From Novacetimonas cocois (lineage in GTDB: Bacteria > Pseudomonadota > Alphaproteobacteria > Acetobacterales > Acetobacteraceae): 64,000 bases of DNA. Of this stretch, positions 28,250 through 37,918 are shown piece after piece. Position 1 is the first letter of the stretch; each line of letters starts with the position of its first letter. The translations under genes and the position numbers were made by a program. The stretch covers positions 97,755 to 161,754 of the forward strand of contig NZ_QEXL01000009.1 in the NCBI RefSeq assembly GCF_003311635.1. The letters run 5' to 3'. The notes under the pieces were generated by a model. The model saw nothing but the letters and a program-made list of their open reading frames with translations, ran no database searches and was not told the origin of the DNA.

Positions 28250-29131
28250 ATGCGTCCCGTCATCCGTACCCGCGCACTGCCCGCGCCGCGCTGGCGGGGG
28301 CTGTGCATGGTGCTGGCCCTGATGGCGGGGGGAACGGGTGCACGGGTGGCGCATGGCGCCGCCGCGCCTGCCGCGGCGCCGGTGGTGCTGGCGCCGCATC
28401 GCGCGGTCTATGACCTGACGCTCGAATCCGTCAGTGGCGGGGAAATCGTTTCCGCCAGCGGCAGCATGACCTACGTGCTGTCCGATGCCTGTTCGGCATG
28501 GTCCACCCAGCAGGAACTCAATCTCCAGACCGCCTCGCGCAGTGGCACGCAGACGGAAATGAAGACCGATTACGCAGTGCTGGAAGACAAGGATGGCGGT
28601 CATATGGTCTTTCGCACCCACCAGTACGGCAGTGGCGTGGCGGAAGAGAAAATCAGTGGCGAGGCGACGATGACCGCCACGGGCGGGCAGGTGCGTTATA
28701 CGCAGCCGGCCCCCCATGTCGTGCCGCTGGCGGCGGGGACGGTTTTTCCCGTCGGGCACACGCGCGCCATCATTGCCGCCGCGCGGGCGGGACAGGCCTC
28801 GATCGATCCGGCCCTGTTCGATGGCACCACGGAAAAGGGCGCGATCGATACCTTCGTCGTCCTGATGGGGTGGAAACCGCCCCCCACGGCGACGGATATC
28901 GCCGCGCTGTCGCATCTGGGGTCGGTTGTCACGCATGTGGCCTATTATGATCACGCAACCCATGACATGCCGCCCGATTTCGATGTCGGCATGCGCTATT
29001 TCGAAAATGGCGTGTCGGATCGGCTGGACATGAATTTCGGGGAATTCCGCATGCGGGGTACGCTGCGGACCTTCACGCCATTGCCGGCCCCGCGCCACTG
29101 TTCCGTCATGGTGCAACCGCCGTCCCACTGA
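28250..29131 (+). CDS. EipB-like periplasmic protein (DUF1849)
   Basis: 293 residues. It has a signal peptide (LCMVLALMAGGTGARVAHGA) and then the DUF1849 hallmark LAPHRAVYDLTL. Two cysteines, C81 and C284, correspond to the conserved disulfide pair of Brucella EipB, a spiral beta-sheet protein needed for envelope integrity. The fold call rests on the N-terminal motif and the cysteine pair. The gene directly follows aspS and ends beside a convergent-gap repeat. The molecular role is unknown; an envelope function is inferred. Confidence 0.8.
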   Translation: MRPVIRTRALPAPRWRGLCMVLALMAGGTGARVAHGAAAPAAAPVVLAPHRAVYDLTLESVSGGEIVSASGSMTYVLSDACSAWSTQQELNLQTASRSGTQTEMKTDYAVLEDKDGGHMVFRTHQYGSGVAEEKISGEATMTATGGQVRYTQPAPHVVPLAAGTVFPVGHTRAIIAAARAGQASIDPALFDGTTEKGAIDTFVVLMGWKPPPTATDIAALSHLGSVVTHVAYYDHATHDMPPDFDVGMRYFENGVSDRLDMNFGEFRMRGTLRTFTPLPAPRHCSVMVQPPSH

Positions 29132-29156
29132 AGTCCCCGCAGGATCCGGGCATTCC

Positions 29157-29272
29157 AGAAAGTTTTTGGTGAAGCTTTTTTCAAAAAGCTTTGAAAGACG
29201 CCGCCTTTTCGGAAAAAGGCGGCACCCGGAAATTACTGTTATTGCTTGTCAGCCAGCTGTTTTCAAACAGTC
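29157..29272 (+). repeat. Convergent-gap clover repeat, copy 2
   Basis: Starts just after the EipB-like gene and ends 5 nt from the xth stop. Hairpin I (GAAGCTTTTT then AAAAAGCTTT) lies at 29171-29192. Hairpin II (GCCGCCTTTT-CGGA-AAAAGGCGGC) lies at 29200-29223. The outer right arm is degenerate, but the terminal TTTCAAACAGT is kept (29261-29271). Confidence 0.8.
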
Positions 29273-29277
29273 CCTTA

Positions 29278-30066
29278 TCATCGCGCCCCGTCGCCATCGC
29301 GCAGCGTGACAACCAGCGGCACATGGTCGGAAGGCTGTTTCATGCCCCGTTCCTCCCTGTCGGGCATGGCCGTCAGCAGCCGTTCGGCCAGGCGCGGGGA
29401 CAGCAGGGCATGGTCGATGCACAGGCCGCTGTCGCGCGGCCATGCCCCCGCCTGATAATCCCAGAAGGTATAGAAACGTCCCTGCGGATGCAGCGCCCGC
29501 AGCGCATCGGTCAGCCCCAGCCACAGCAGGCTGCGGAACGCCGCGCGTGAGGCGGGGCGCACCAGCGCGTCATCAGGCGACAGCGCGCCGGGGGCAAGGT
29601 CCTCATCCGTGGGACAGACGTTGTAATCCCCCGCCAGCACGAAATCGGTGCCCGCGCGCAGCATGTCGCGGGCATGTTCGCGCAGCGCCGACATGAATGA
29701 CAGCTTGTTGTCATATCCTGCCTCGCCACCCGAATTGCCGTTGGGCAGGTAGAGGTTGCCGAATGTCAGCGTATCGGTGCGGATTTCGACATAGCGCGCC
29801 TGTGGCGGGTCGGTATCCCATCCGGGCAGGGTGCGATGCGCAAGCGTGAACGGCACGCGGGAGAGGATCGCCACCCCGTTATAGCTTTTCTGCCCGACCA
29901 CGACGCTTTCATAACCGGCCTCGCGAAAGGCGTCGGCGGGAAACTGCTCATCCGTGCATTTAATTTCCTGCAGGCCCAGCAGGTCGGGCTGTTCGCGTTC
30001 CAGCCATTGCAGGACAAGATCCCGCCGCTGGCGGATCGAATTGATGTTCCAGGTGGCGAATTTCAT
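29278..30066 (-). CDS. xth: Exodeoxyribonuclease III
   Basis: 262 residues from the ATG at 30066 (MKFATWNINSIRQR). The EEP-fold catalytic motifs are all present: LLGLQEIKCTDEQFP (metal-binding Glu), GDYNVCPTDEDLA (catalytic Asp/Asn) and the C-terminal PSDHVPLVV (His). It acts as an AP endonuclease and 3'-5' exonuclease in base-excision repair. It lies 5 nt downstream of erpA on the same strand, so the two are almost certainly co-transcribed. Confidence 0.95.
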   Translation of the reverse strand: MKFATWNINSIRQRRDLVLQWLEREQPDLLGLQEIKCTDEQFPADAFREAGYESVVVGQKSYNGVAILSRVPFTLAHRTLPGWDTDPPQARYVEIRTDTLTFGNLYLPNGNSGGEAGYDNKLSFMSALREHARDMLRAGTDFVLAGDYNVCPTDEDLAPGALSPDDALVRPASRAAFRSLLWLGLTDALRALHPQGRFYTFWDYQAGAWPRDSGLCIDHALLSPRLAERLLTAMPDREERGMKQPSDHVPLVVTLRDGDGAR

Positions 30067-30071
30067 CGGGA

Positions 30072-30440
30072 TCAGTCGATCGAAAAACTGGTGCCGCACC
30101 CGCATGATGACGTGGCCTGCGGATTGTGGATGGTGAAATGCGCGCCCATCAGGCTGTCCTTGAAATCCAGTTCCCCCCCGGCCAGCAGGTCGAGGCTGGC
30201 GGGATCGACGATCACGTTCGTCTTCCCCGCCGGGATCAGGATGTCGTCGGGGGCGATGTCGGTCTCAAGCGCGAATTTGTACTGGAATCCGTTGCATCCG
30301 CCCGCCAGGACCGAAACCCGCAGGCCGGGCATCGGGCCGGAGGTCGCGCCCTGTTCGTCGATGATCTCGCGCAGGCGCTTCACCGCGCCGTCGGAGACGC
30401 GGAAAGCGGAGGAAGTGGCGTGTTCGGCGGTCATGTCCAT
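30072..30440 (-). CDS. erpA: A-type iron-sulfur carrier ErpA/IscA
   Basis: 122 residues (a start two codons in is also possible). The three cluster-binding cysteines of the HesB/IscA family are visible in GGCNGFQY and SSCGCGTSF near the C-terminus. FRVSDGAVKRLREII and DFKDSLMGAHFTIHNP are typical of ErpA. It hands iron-sulfur clusters to apo-enzymes. It is first in a two-gene unit with xth and diverges from dgt over a 130-nt promoter region. Confidence 0.93.
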   Translation of the reverse strand: MDMTAEHATSSAFRVSDGAVKRLREIIDEQGATSGPMPGLRVSVLAGGCNGFQYKFALETDIAPDDILIPAGKTNVIVDPASLDLLAGGELDFKDSLMGAHFTIHNPQATSSCGCGTSFSID

Positions 30441-30570
30441 CGGGTATCACCATCGTGTGACGAAAGCGGCGAGCGCGGCGGCAAGGTGGCCTTCGCGTCC
30501 CGGGCGGGTTATCGGACAAGGACGGATGCGCGGCCATCGCGCCCGGTCCTCATGCGGGATAGAGGTATAT

Positions 30571-31752
30571 ATGAGTGTCGCTCCCTACGCTGTCCAGATC
30601 GCGACCGCGCGCGGTCGCCTCCATCGGGAAGAGGAGGCCCCCACGCGCACGCCATGGCAACGCGATCGTGACCGCATCGTCCATTCGGCCGCGTTTAGGA
30701 CATTGCAGTACAAAACGCAGGTCTTCCTCAATCACGAGGGCGATTTCTTCCGCACGCGCCTGACCCATTCGCTGGAGGTCGCGCAGATCGCGCGTTCCAT
30801 CGCCCGCAGGCTCGACCTTGACGAGGACCTGACGGAAGGGCTGGCGCTGGCGCATGACGTGGGCCACACCCCCTTTGGCCATGCGGGGGAGGAGGCGCTG
30901 TCGGCGGCGATGCAGCCATGGGGCGGTTTCGATCACAATACCCAGTCCCTGCGGCTGGTCACGAAGCTGGAGCGGCATTATTTCGCCTTTGACGGGCTGA
31001 ACCTGACATGGGAACTGCTGGAGGGACTGGCGAAGCATAACGGGCCGGTCGATCATCCCACCCCCTTTGTCGCGGAATACGCGGCGCGCCATGGACTGGA
31101 ACTTGGCAGCTTCGCCTCGGCCGAGGCACAGGTCGCGGCACAGTCGGACGATATCGCCTATCACGCGCACGACCTTGACGACGGGCTGCGCGCGGGGCTG
31201 CTGCACCTGCCCGACCTCGAGGACCTGCCCGTGGTGGGCGAGGCGCTGGCCCAGGCCCGCCATGTCCAGCGCGAGGTGGGGGCGGCAGGGTGCGGGGCCA
31301 ATGACCCGCGCCTGCGGCACGAGACGATCCGCCGCGTCATCAACGTGCTGGCGACCGACCTGACCGCGCAGACGCAGCGCAACCTTGAACGCCTGTCGCC
31401 GCGTTGCGCCGATGACATCCGCCACGCGCCATATCCGGTCGTGGAATACAGCGTTCCCATCCGCGAGGCGAACGCGGAGATCCGCAAATTCCTGTATGCC
31501 CGGCTTTACCGTCACTGGCGGGTGAACCGCATGACGCGCAAGGCGCGGCTGACGGTCGAATCGATTTTCACCATCCTGTCGGAAAACATGACCCTGCTGC
31601 CTGATGGATGGCGCGAACAGGCACTGGCGGCGCAGGATGCGAAAAAGATGGCTGATGCGCACCGGGGCGTGGCGGATTATATAGCCGGGATGACCGACCG
31701 CCTCGCGATGGAGGAATATCGGCGGTTGACGGACCTGTCCTCGCCGGGGTGA
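30571..31752 (+). CDS. dgt: Deoxyguanosinetriphosphate triphosphohydrolase-like protein
   Basis: 393 residues from the ATG at 30571 with AGAGG upstream. The HD-domain metal ligands are in RTRLTHSLEVAQ and ALAHDVGHTPFGHAGEEAL; later conserved blocks are DDIAYHAHDLDDGL and FLYARLYRHWRV. It hydrolyses dNTPs to deoxynucleosides and tripolyphosphate. This is the shorter, alphaproteobacterial type 2 form. It heads a plus-strand series running through argS to serS, although 104 nt separate it from argS. Confidence 0.92.
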   Translation: MSVAPYAVQIATARGRLHREEEAPTRTPWQRDRDRIVHSAAFRTLQYKTQVFLNHEGDFFRTRLTHSLEVAQIARSIARRLDLDEDLTEGLALAHDVGHTPFGHAGEEALSAAMQPWGGFDHNTQSLRLVTKLERHYFAFDGLNLTWELLEGLAKHNGPVDHPTPFVAEYAARHGLELGSFASAEAQVAAQSDDIAYHAHDLDDGLRAGLLHLPDLEDLPVVGEALAQARHVQREVGAAGCGANDPRLRHETIRRVINVLATDLTAQTQRNLERLSPRCADDIRHAPYPVVEYSVPIREANAEIRKFLYARLYRHWRVNRMTRKARLTVESIFTILSENMTLLPDGWREQALAAQDAKKMADAHRGVADYIAGMTDRLAMEEYRRLTDLSSPG

Positions 31753-31856
31753 AACAGCATGGCATCATGCCATGACCGTCTTCGGGGCGTGGCGTGTCCA
31801 TCGCGATCTGTTCCGGGCCTGTGGCCCCGGGTGTCAATTTTGGGAAACCGCACCGC

Positions 31857-33659
31857 ATGTCTGACAGTCTGTTCGTCCGCTATCTTTCGCATGTGCGCGA
31901 GGCACTGGGCCGGGTCGTGCCCGACCTGCCCCCCGCCATCATGCAGCGGGTGGAGGTCACGCCCACGCGCGATCCGTCGCACGGCGACCTTGCGACGAAT
32001 GCGGCGCTGCTGGTGGCGAAGGTCGCGCGGCGCAGGCCGGCCGATATCGCGGCCGACCTTGCGCGCGCCCTCGAATCCGTGCCGGGTATCAGCGCGGCGC
32101 AGGCCGCAGGCCCCGGATTCGTGAACCTGAAGCTTGAACCCTCGGTCCTGCAGGCGGTGGCGGGACAGGTGCTGCATGCGGGCGAATCCTATGGCGACAG
32201 CCAGGCCGGACACGGCGTGAAGGTGAACGTGGAATACGTCTCCGCCAATCCGACGGGGCCGATGCATGTCGGGCACTGCCGTGGGGCGGTGGTTGGCGAT
32301 GCGCTGGCGAACCTGCTGTCAAAGGCGGGATATGACGTCACCAAGGAATATTACATCAACGACGCCGGGGCGCAGGTCATGGCACTCGCATGGGCGGCGT
32401 ACTGGCGTTACCTGCAGGCGATCGGCACGCCCCTGACGCAGGATGAATTCGCAGCCCTCGTCCCCGGTGGCATCCAGTATGGCGGTGACTACCTCGTGCC
32501 GGTGGGGCAGGCGCTGGCCGCCCGTCATGGCACGTCGCTTGCAGTCGCGGATGGCCGTCCCGCGCCGGTGGACGTGTGGATGAAAACCGTGCGGACCGAG
32601 ACGGTGGCGCGCATGATGGCGATGATCCGCGAGGATCTGGAGGCGCTGGGCGTGCATCATGACGTCTTCACCAGCGAGGCGAAGATCCTCGCGGACGGGG
32701 AGACTGACCGCGCCATCGACCGGCTGGCGGCGAAGGGCCTGATTTACGAAGGCGTGCTGGAACCGCCCAAGGGCAAGCTGCCCGATGACTGGGAGGCCCG
32801 GCCGCAGACGCTGTTCCGCTCAACCGAATTTGGCGATGACGTGGACCGCCCGCTGCGCAAGTCCGACGGGTCGAACACGTATTTTGCCAACGATATCGGC
32901 TATCACGCGGACAAGATCGCGCGTGGGGCGGACGTGCTGATCGATGTGTGGGGCGCGGACCATGGCGGCTATGTCACGCGCATGAAGGCCGCTGTCGCGG
33001 CGCTGGGCCAGGACGGGAAGCCGGAACTCGACGTGCTTTTGTGCCAGATCGTGCGCATCGTGCGCGACGGGCAGCCGGTGCGCATGTCCAAGCGGGCAGG
33101 CACGTTCGTCACCCTGCGCGATCTGATTGACGAGGTCGGGCGCGATGCGGTGCGCTTTACGATGCTGACGCGCAAGGCCGATGCGCAGATGGAATTCGAC
33201 CTTGATCAGGTCGTGGCGCAGAGCCGCGACAACCCCGTCTTTTACGTGCAGTACGCCCATGCGCGCTGCTGTTCGGTGATGCGTGGCGCGGCGGAACTGG
33301 CGCAGGCGGGCCGGCTGCCCGGCGACCTGTCGGTGGAGGCGCTGGCGCAGGCGGACCTGTCCGGCCTGACGTCGGATGCGGAACTGGCGGTGCTGGGCCG
33401 CATGGCGCAGTGGCCGCGCGTGGTCGAAAGCGCCGCCGCAGCGCATGAGCCGCATCGCATCGCCTTCTACCTTCAGGAACTGGCGGCGGATTTCCATGCG
33501 CTGTGGAACCGGGGCCGTGATGATGCCACATTGCGCTTCCTGCATGAGGATGATGCCGCGCTGACCCGGACGAAACTGGCACTGGTCGAGGCCACGGCAA
33601 CCGTGATCCGTTCGGGTCTGCGCGTTCTGGGGGTCGAGCCGGTCAAGGAGATGCGATGA
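31857..33659 (+). CDS. argS: Arginyl-tRNA synthetase ArgS
   Basis: 600 residues from the ATG at 31857. The N-terminal Add-1 domain is followed by the class I HIGH-equivalent HVGHCRG (about residue 138) inside VEYVSANPTGPMHVGH. The KMSKS-equivalent is RMSKRAGTFV. The C-terminal DALR anticodon-binding helices include VQYAHARCCSVMR. The stop overlaps the SPOR gene start (ATGAG), so the two are coupled, an arrangement common in alphaproteobacteria. Confidence 0.97.
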   Translation: MSDSLFVRYLSHVREALGRVVPDLPPAIMQRVEVTPTRDPSHGDLATNAALLVAKVARRRPADIAADLARALESVPGISAAQAAGPGFVNLKLEPSVLQAVAGQVLHAGESYGDSQAGHGVKVNVEYVSANPTGPMHVGHCRGAVVGDALANLLSKAGYDVTKEYYINDAGAQVMALAWAAYWRYLQAIGTPLTQDEFAALVPGGIQYGGDYLVPVGQALAARHGTSLAVADGRPAPVDVWMKTVRTETVARMMAMIREDLEALGVHHDVFTSEAKILADGETDRAIDRLAAKGLIYEGVLEPPKGKLPDDWEARPQTLFRSTEFGDDVDRPLRKSDGSNTYFANDIGYHADKIARGADVLIDVWGADHGGYVTRMKAAVAALGQDGKPELDVLLCQIVRIVRDGQPVRMSKRAGTFVTLRDLIDEVGRDAVRFTMLTRKADAQMEFDLDQVVAQSRDNPVFYVQYAHARCCSVMRGAAELAQAGRLPGDLSVEALAQADLSGLTSDAELAVLGRMAQWPRVVESAAAAHEPHRIAFYLQELAADFHALWNRGRDDATLRFLHEDDAALTRTKLALVEATATVIRSGLRVLGVEPVKEMR

Positions 33660-34648
33660 GTCCTGCAGACCCCACCGACCGTAATCCCAACCAGGATCGG
33701 ATCAACCGCGAGCGTGAGCGCATGAGCCCCGATTACGGGGATGACGAGGACGATCCGCGCACGCCGATGGAACCGAACGAGCCCGGTTCGTCCCGGCGCG
33801 GTGGCCGGGGACGCGGGATCAGGTCCACCCTGTCCGGCCTTATGGGGTCCGGGCTGCTGGGCGGCAACGATCCGATGACGCGCCGGCTGCTGTACGGGGC
33901 GGCGGGCCTTGGCGGCCTGCTGATCGTGCTCGTGGGCGGGTGGTCGCTGTTCGGGCATCACCAGAACGGCATTCCCGTCATCGGTCCGCCACCGGGGCCG
34001 CTGCGCGTGAAACCTGTCGATCCGGGCGGCATGCAGGTGCTGGGCACGGATGCGGCGGGCGACGGCGCGGATGGCGGGCACATGGCCCCCGGCCCGGAAC
34101 AGCCTCAGCCCGACGCGATGGCCCGCCAGTACGGACAGGCCACGACGCCGGAGCTGCCTCCCACCGCCCCGCCAGCGCAGGGGCAGGCACCGGCGCAGGT
34201 GCCGGGCGTGCAGTCCGAGCCCCTGGCGTCGGCCCAGCCCGAAAGTGCGCCATTGCCGCCCGCGCCGGCCCCGTCCACGCCACCTGCCGCGTCGCAACCC
34301 GTGCCAGCCCCGGCTGCGGCGGCACAGCAGGACGAGGCGCAGGAGGAGGAGGGCACCGCGCCTGCAGCCGCCCCGGCGGCAGCCCCCGCGCATGGCGCGA
34401 CGGGGCGTTACGGCGTGCAGCTTGCCGCGCTCGACAGCGAGGCGGCGGCCCAGAAAAGCTGGGGACGGCTGCAACGCCAGTACGCCTCCCTGTTCGGTGA
34501 CAGGCAGCCCGCGATTGTCCGCGCCGAACGTAACGGGACGACGTTCTATCGCCTGCGGGTCAAGGGATTCGCCACCACGGCGGAGGCCTCGGCCTTCTGC
34601 CAGCAGGTCAAGGCGCACGGGCTGGCATGTAACCCGGTCCGGTTCTGA
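33656..34648 (+). CDS. SPOR-domain membrane protein
   Basis: 330 residues. A charged cytoplasmic N-terminus rich in Arg, Asp and Glu leads to one membrane helix (LLYGAAGLGGLLIVLVGGWSLF, about residues 81-102). A long Pro/Ala/Gln-rich periplasmic linker (about 105-250) and a C-terminal SPOR domain (YGVQLAALDSEAAAQKSWG to ACNPVRF) follow. SPOR domains bind denuded septal peptidoglycan, so a role in division or cell-wall remodelling is inferred. It overlaps argS and precedes scpA, the usual alphaproteobacterial context. Confidence 0.88.
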   Translation: MSPADPTDRNPNQDRINRERERMSPDYGDDEDDPRTPMEPNEPGSSRRGGRGRGIRSTLSGLMGSGLLGGNDPMTRRLLYGAAGLGGLLIVLVGGWSLFGHHQNGIPVIGPPPGPLRVKPVDPGGMQVLGTDAAGDGADGGHMAPGPEQPQPDAMARQYGQATTPELPPTAPPAQGQAPAQVPGVQSEPLASAQPESAPLPPAPAPSTPPAASQPVPAPAAAAQQDEAQEEEGTAPAAAPAAAPAHGATGRYGVQLAALDSEAAAQKSWGRLQRQYASLFGDRQPAIVRAERNGTTFYRLRVKGFATTAEASAFCQQVKAHGLACNPVRF

Positions 34649-34700
34649 GCCTTCGGCATGTGTGTTTTTCATGCAGGCGCGAAAGGGCAGGGGACCGGCC

Positions 34701-35546
34701 ATGCCTACTGAGGACCCGTCGGACAGGGATGGGGAATCGCCGGTCGTCCTGGCCCCGATCCTTCATCTGGACGGGTTTGACGGGCCGATGGACCTGCTGC
34801 TGGAGCTGGCGCGCGCGCAGAAGGTCGACCTTGCGCGGATTTCCATCGTGCAACTGGTGGAACAGTATCTTGCGGTGGTCGATTCCGCGCGTGACCTGCG
34901 GCTGGAACTGGCGGCGGACTGGCTGGTCATGGCGGCGTGGCTGGCATGGCTGAAATCGCGCCTGCTGCTGCCCGCCCACGAAGACGACGCACTGGACGCC
35001 GAAGAGGCGGCCGGCGTCCTTCAGGCGCGTCTTGTCGAACTTGAACGGATCGGGCTGGTGGCAGGATGGCTGGCGGCGCGTCCGCGTCTGGGCCATGACG
35101 TGTTCGAGCGTGGCGAGGCCGAGGACCTGGTGGAAATCGACCGTTCGGGCCTGGCGGTGGATATCGGACAGCTGATGCGTGGCTACATGGCGGTGATGCG
35201 CCGACGCGTGCGCAAACGTGCCTATCGTCCGCGCCAGTTCCATTTCTGGACCGTGCAGGACGCCCTGCGCCGCCTGCGTCGCCTGCTGGGGGAAAACATG
35301 GTCCCTGACTGGTGCAGCCTTGACGCCTTCCTGCCCACCGCGCGCGAGGCGGCGCGCAGCGACGGGGCGCATGACGCCGAACGTCGCGCGCAACAGCGCG
35401 CGGCGGTGGCCGGAACCTTGCTCGCCTCGTTGGAAATGGCCAAGAACGGCATCATAGAATTACGCCAGAACAAGGAATTCGGCCAGATCCTGCTGCGCCG
35501 CAACCCGCAGGCCGACCTGCCGGAAACAGGAATGGAACCCGCATGA
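34701..35546 (+). CDS. scpA: Segregation and condensation protein ScpA
   Basis: 281 residues from the ATG at 34701, with AGGGG upstream; an in-frame ATG at 34671 is an alternative. The kleisin N-terminal domain shows LDGFDGPMDLLLELARAQKVDLARISIVQLVEQYL and WLVMAAWLAWLKSRLLLP. The C-terminal winged helix is present (FWTVQDALRRLRRLL; LLASLEMAKNGIIELRQ). It bridges Smc heads for chromosome condensation. It overlaps scpB by 4 nt (ATGA). Confidence 0.93.
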   Translation: MPTEDPSDRDGESPVVLAPILHLDGFDGPMDLLLELARAQKVDLARISIVQLVEQYLAVVDSARDLRLELAADWLVMAAWLAWLKSRLLLPAHEDDALDAEEAAGVLQARLVELERIGLVAGWLAARPRLGHDVFERGEAEDLVEIDRSGLAVDIGQLMRGYMAVMRRRVRKRAYRPRQFHFWTVQDALRRLRRLLGENMVPDWCSLDAFLPTAREAARSDGAHDAERRAQQRAAVAGTLLASLEMAKNGIIELRQNKEFGQILLRRNPQADLPETGMEPA

Positions 35547-36382
35547 CGACCACCCCGCCCGGCGATGATCCCGCGCCCCGCCTGCCCCTGCCGGAGGTGT
35601 CTGTCCCTGAAAGGGAGGCGACGCTCGCCGCGTCGGCAATGGCGGAGACGTCCGGAGACATCGTGGTTTCGGAGATGTCGCTGCGTCTGGTCGAGGCACT
35701 GATTTTCGCCCGCGCCGAACCCGTCAGCGAACGTGCGATCGCCGAACTGCTGGAAACGCAGGGCGACATTCCCGCCGGCGTGCAGGACCTTGCGGCCTAT
35801 ACCCGCGCGACGCTGGATGCGCTGCTTGCCCTTTACGAAGGGCGCGGCGTCATGCCGGTGCTGGTCGCGGGGGGGTGGCAGTTCCGCACCACGCCGGATC
35901 TCGCGCCGCGCCTGACGCGGGTGCTGCGCCGTCCGCGCCGCCTTGCGCGTTCCACCATGGAAACGCTGGCGATCATCGCCTATCACCAGCCCTGCACCCG
36001 CGCGGAAATCGAGGGGATACGTGGTGTCTCGCTCAGCCAGCAGGTGCTCGACACCCTGCTGGAGGCCGAACTGGTGGTGCCGCTGGGACGCAAGGAGGTG
36101 CCCGGGCGTCCCATCCTGTGGGGCACGTCGGAGGGGTTCCTGCGGCATTTCGGCCTGCGCGACCTGCGTGACCTGCCCCGGCGGGAGGAACTTCTGGTGG
36201 ATGTGCCCGATCTGGCGCAGCCTTCCGCCCCGGACGTGACGGAAGGGAAAAGCGGAGCCGATGCCCCTGATCCGTCAGGAATGCCTGAGGACGCCCCGGC
36301 TGATGCCGAAGGCGGGGACGGGCGCATGGGTGACGCGTCTGCTGGTCCTGACGACGTGGTTTGCGCACCGCCCGATGCGTGA
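35543..36382 (+). CDS. scpB: Segregation and condensation protein ScpB
   Basis: 279 residues. A low-complexity N-terminal extension (about 50 residues) precedes the double winged-helix core: LRLVEALIFARAEPVSE, then LARSTMETLAIIAYHQPCTRAEIEGIRGVS and the C-terminal GRPILWGTSEGFLRHFGL. An acidic tail of about 50 residues follows. It works with ScpA and Smc. Start and scpA stop overlap as ATGA. Confidence 0.93.
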   Translation: MTTTPPGDDPAPRLPLPEVSVPEREATLAASAMAETSGDIVVSEMSLRLVEALIFARAEPVSERAIAELLETQGDIPAGVQDLAAYTRATLDALLALYEGRGVMPVLVAGGWQFRTTPDLAPRLTRVLRRPRRLARSTMETLAIIAYHQPCTRAEIEGIRGVSLSQQVLDTLLEAELVVPLGRKEVPGRPILWGTSEGFLRHFGLRDLRDLPRREELLVDVPDLAQPSAPDVTEGKSGADAPDPSGMPEDAPADAEGGDGRMGDASAGPDDVVCAPPDA

Positions 36383-36482
36383 TAGGTCTGCGGACGGTTT
36401 TTTCGCGCATGCGATGGATTGATGAAACGCTGGCGACGGCGGATGGCTTCGCCACGGGCCGGGCAGGAAGGGGCAGGGCGTC

Positions 36483-37097
36483 ATGTTCGATTTCGCGTGG
36501 TCTGAATTCGCCCTGATCGGGGCCGTGGGTCTGTTGCTGATCGGGCCGAAGGACATGCCGGTGGCGATCCGCACGGTGACCGGCCTGATCAAGAAGGCAC
36601 GCAAGATGGCCGCCGAATTCCAGACCCATGTTGACGAAATGGTGCGCGAGGCCGACCTGACGGAGGCCCGTGACCAGCTTGGCCGTCTGCGCCGGATGAA
36701 CGTGCGTGACCAGATCATGCGCGCGGTCGATGGCGACGGCAGCCTGCGTCGCACGCTCGACGAACGCCCGCTGGAGGCAGGGACCGCCCTGTCCGCGCCC
36801 ACCATCGCCCCGCCGCCTGCGACCGGAGCGCACGAACCGCCCATGGCGGAGGTGGCGATGCCGTCGCGTTACCGGGGGGAGGCGACGATCCATATTCCGT
36901 CGCTGCATGATGAGCCGGTCGCGTGGCCCGCGATGGCGGGACCGCCCGCGCCGGATTTCCTGCCGCCGCAGGTGGCGCGGCGGATTGCCGATGAACGCGC
37001 GCGCCTCAATCCGCCTGCCTTCCTGCCGCCGGTGCGCGTGATCCATGCGGGCCGCCGCGTCGCCCCGTCGCGCGCGGGCGATGCGCCCAGTTCCTGA
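36483..37097 (+). CDS. tatB: Twin-arginine translocase subunit TatB
   Basis: 204 residues. A short hydrophobic N-terminal helix (FDFAWSEFALIGAVGLLLIG) with the conserved Glu is followed by GPKDMPVAIRTV and an amphipathic helix. A long acidic and proline-rich tail makes it TatB rather than TatA. It forms the substrate receptor with TatC. No tatA is present next to it; the 100-nt gap before it holds no gene. Window proteins with Tat-type signals include CMCax and the Rossmann protein at about 56 kb. Confidence 0.88.
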   Translation: MFDFAWSEFALIGAVGLLLIGPKDMPVAIRTVTGLIKKARKMAAEFQTHVDEMVREADLTEARDQLGRLRRMNVRDQIMRAVDGDGSLRRTLDERPLEAGTALSAPTIAPPPATGAHEPPMAEVAMPSRYRGEATIHIPSLHDEPVAWPAMAGPPAPDFLPPQVARRIADERARLNPPAFLPPVRVIHAGRRVAPSRAGDAPSS

Positions 37098-37108
37098 ATG
37101 TCTGGCCC

Positions 37109-37918
37109 ATGCCGGGGGATACGACGCTGAACGACGATACGCTTGATGACCAGCCCATGCCACTGCTTGACCATCTGGTCGAGCTTCGACGTCGCCTGTT
37201 GTGGTCGGTCGCGACGTTCGCGGTGTGTTTTGCGATCTGCTATTATTATTCCACGCAGATCTACATGTTCCTTGCCCGTCCGCTGGCGGACATCATGCGC
37301 CAGCAGGGGGAACAGCCGCACCTGATCTATACCGCCCTGGCGGAGGCGTTTTTCACCTACATGAAGGTGGCGTTTTTCGGCGCCGCCTGCCTGTCCTTTC
37401 CCATGATCGCCATACAGGCATGGATTTTCATCGCGCCCGGCCTGTACCGGAGCGAGAAGCGCGCCTTCGCGCCGTTCCTGATCGCGACCCCGGTGATGTT
37501 CCTGCTGGGCGCGTCGATGGCGTATTATTTCGTCTTTCCCGCCGCGTGGAAATTCTTCCTCTCGTTCCAGAGCAACGGGGCGCAGGGACATGACGGCATC
37601 CAGATCGAACTGCAGGCCAAGGTATCGGAATACCTGTCGCTGGTGATGAAGCTGATCCTGGCGTTCGGCACGGCGTTCGAACTGCCGGTCGTGCTGACGC
37701 TGCTGGCGCGGGTGGGGCTGGTGACGGCCGACGGGCTGGCGCGGGTGCGGCGTTATGCCTATGTCGGGGCATTCGTCATTGCCGCCATCCTGACGCCGCC
37801 CGACGTGATCACCCAGACCGGCCTGGCGGTGCCGATGATCGGACTTTATGAAATTTCCATCGTTTGCGCGCGTATGGTAGCCCCCCGCCGCGTGGACGAG
37901 ACCGAGGAGGATTCCTGA
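37109..37918 (+). CDS. tatC: Twin-arginine translocase subunit TatC
   Basis: 269 residues with six predicted membrane helices. The conserved N-terminal [15 protein letters not shown] and the periplasmic [16 protein letters not shown] are diagnostic; the conserved Glu residues of the signal-recognition face lie in these segments. It recognises twin-arginine signals together with TatB. The stop and serS start share a base (TGATG), implying coupled translation. Confidence 0.95.
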   Translation: MPGDTTLNDDTLDDQPMPLLDHLVELRRRLLWSVATFAVCFAICYYYSTQIYMFLARPLADIMRQQGEQPHLIYTALAEAFFTYMKVAFFGAACLSFPMIAIQAWIFIAPGLYRSEKRAFAPFLIATPVMFLLGASMAYYFVFPAAWKFFLSFQSNGAQGHDGIQIELQAKVSEYLSLVMKLILAFGTAFELPVVLTLLARVGLVTADGLARVRRYAYVGAFVIAAILTPPDVITQTGLAVPMIGLYEISIVCARMVAPRRVDETEEDS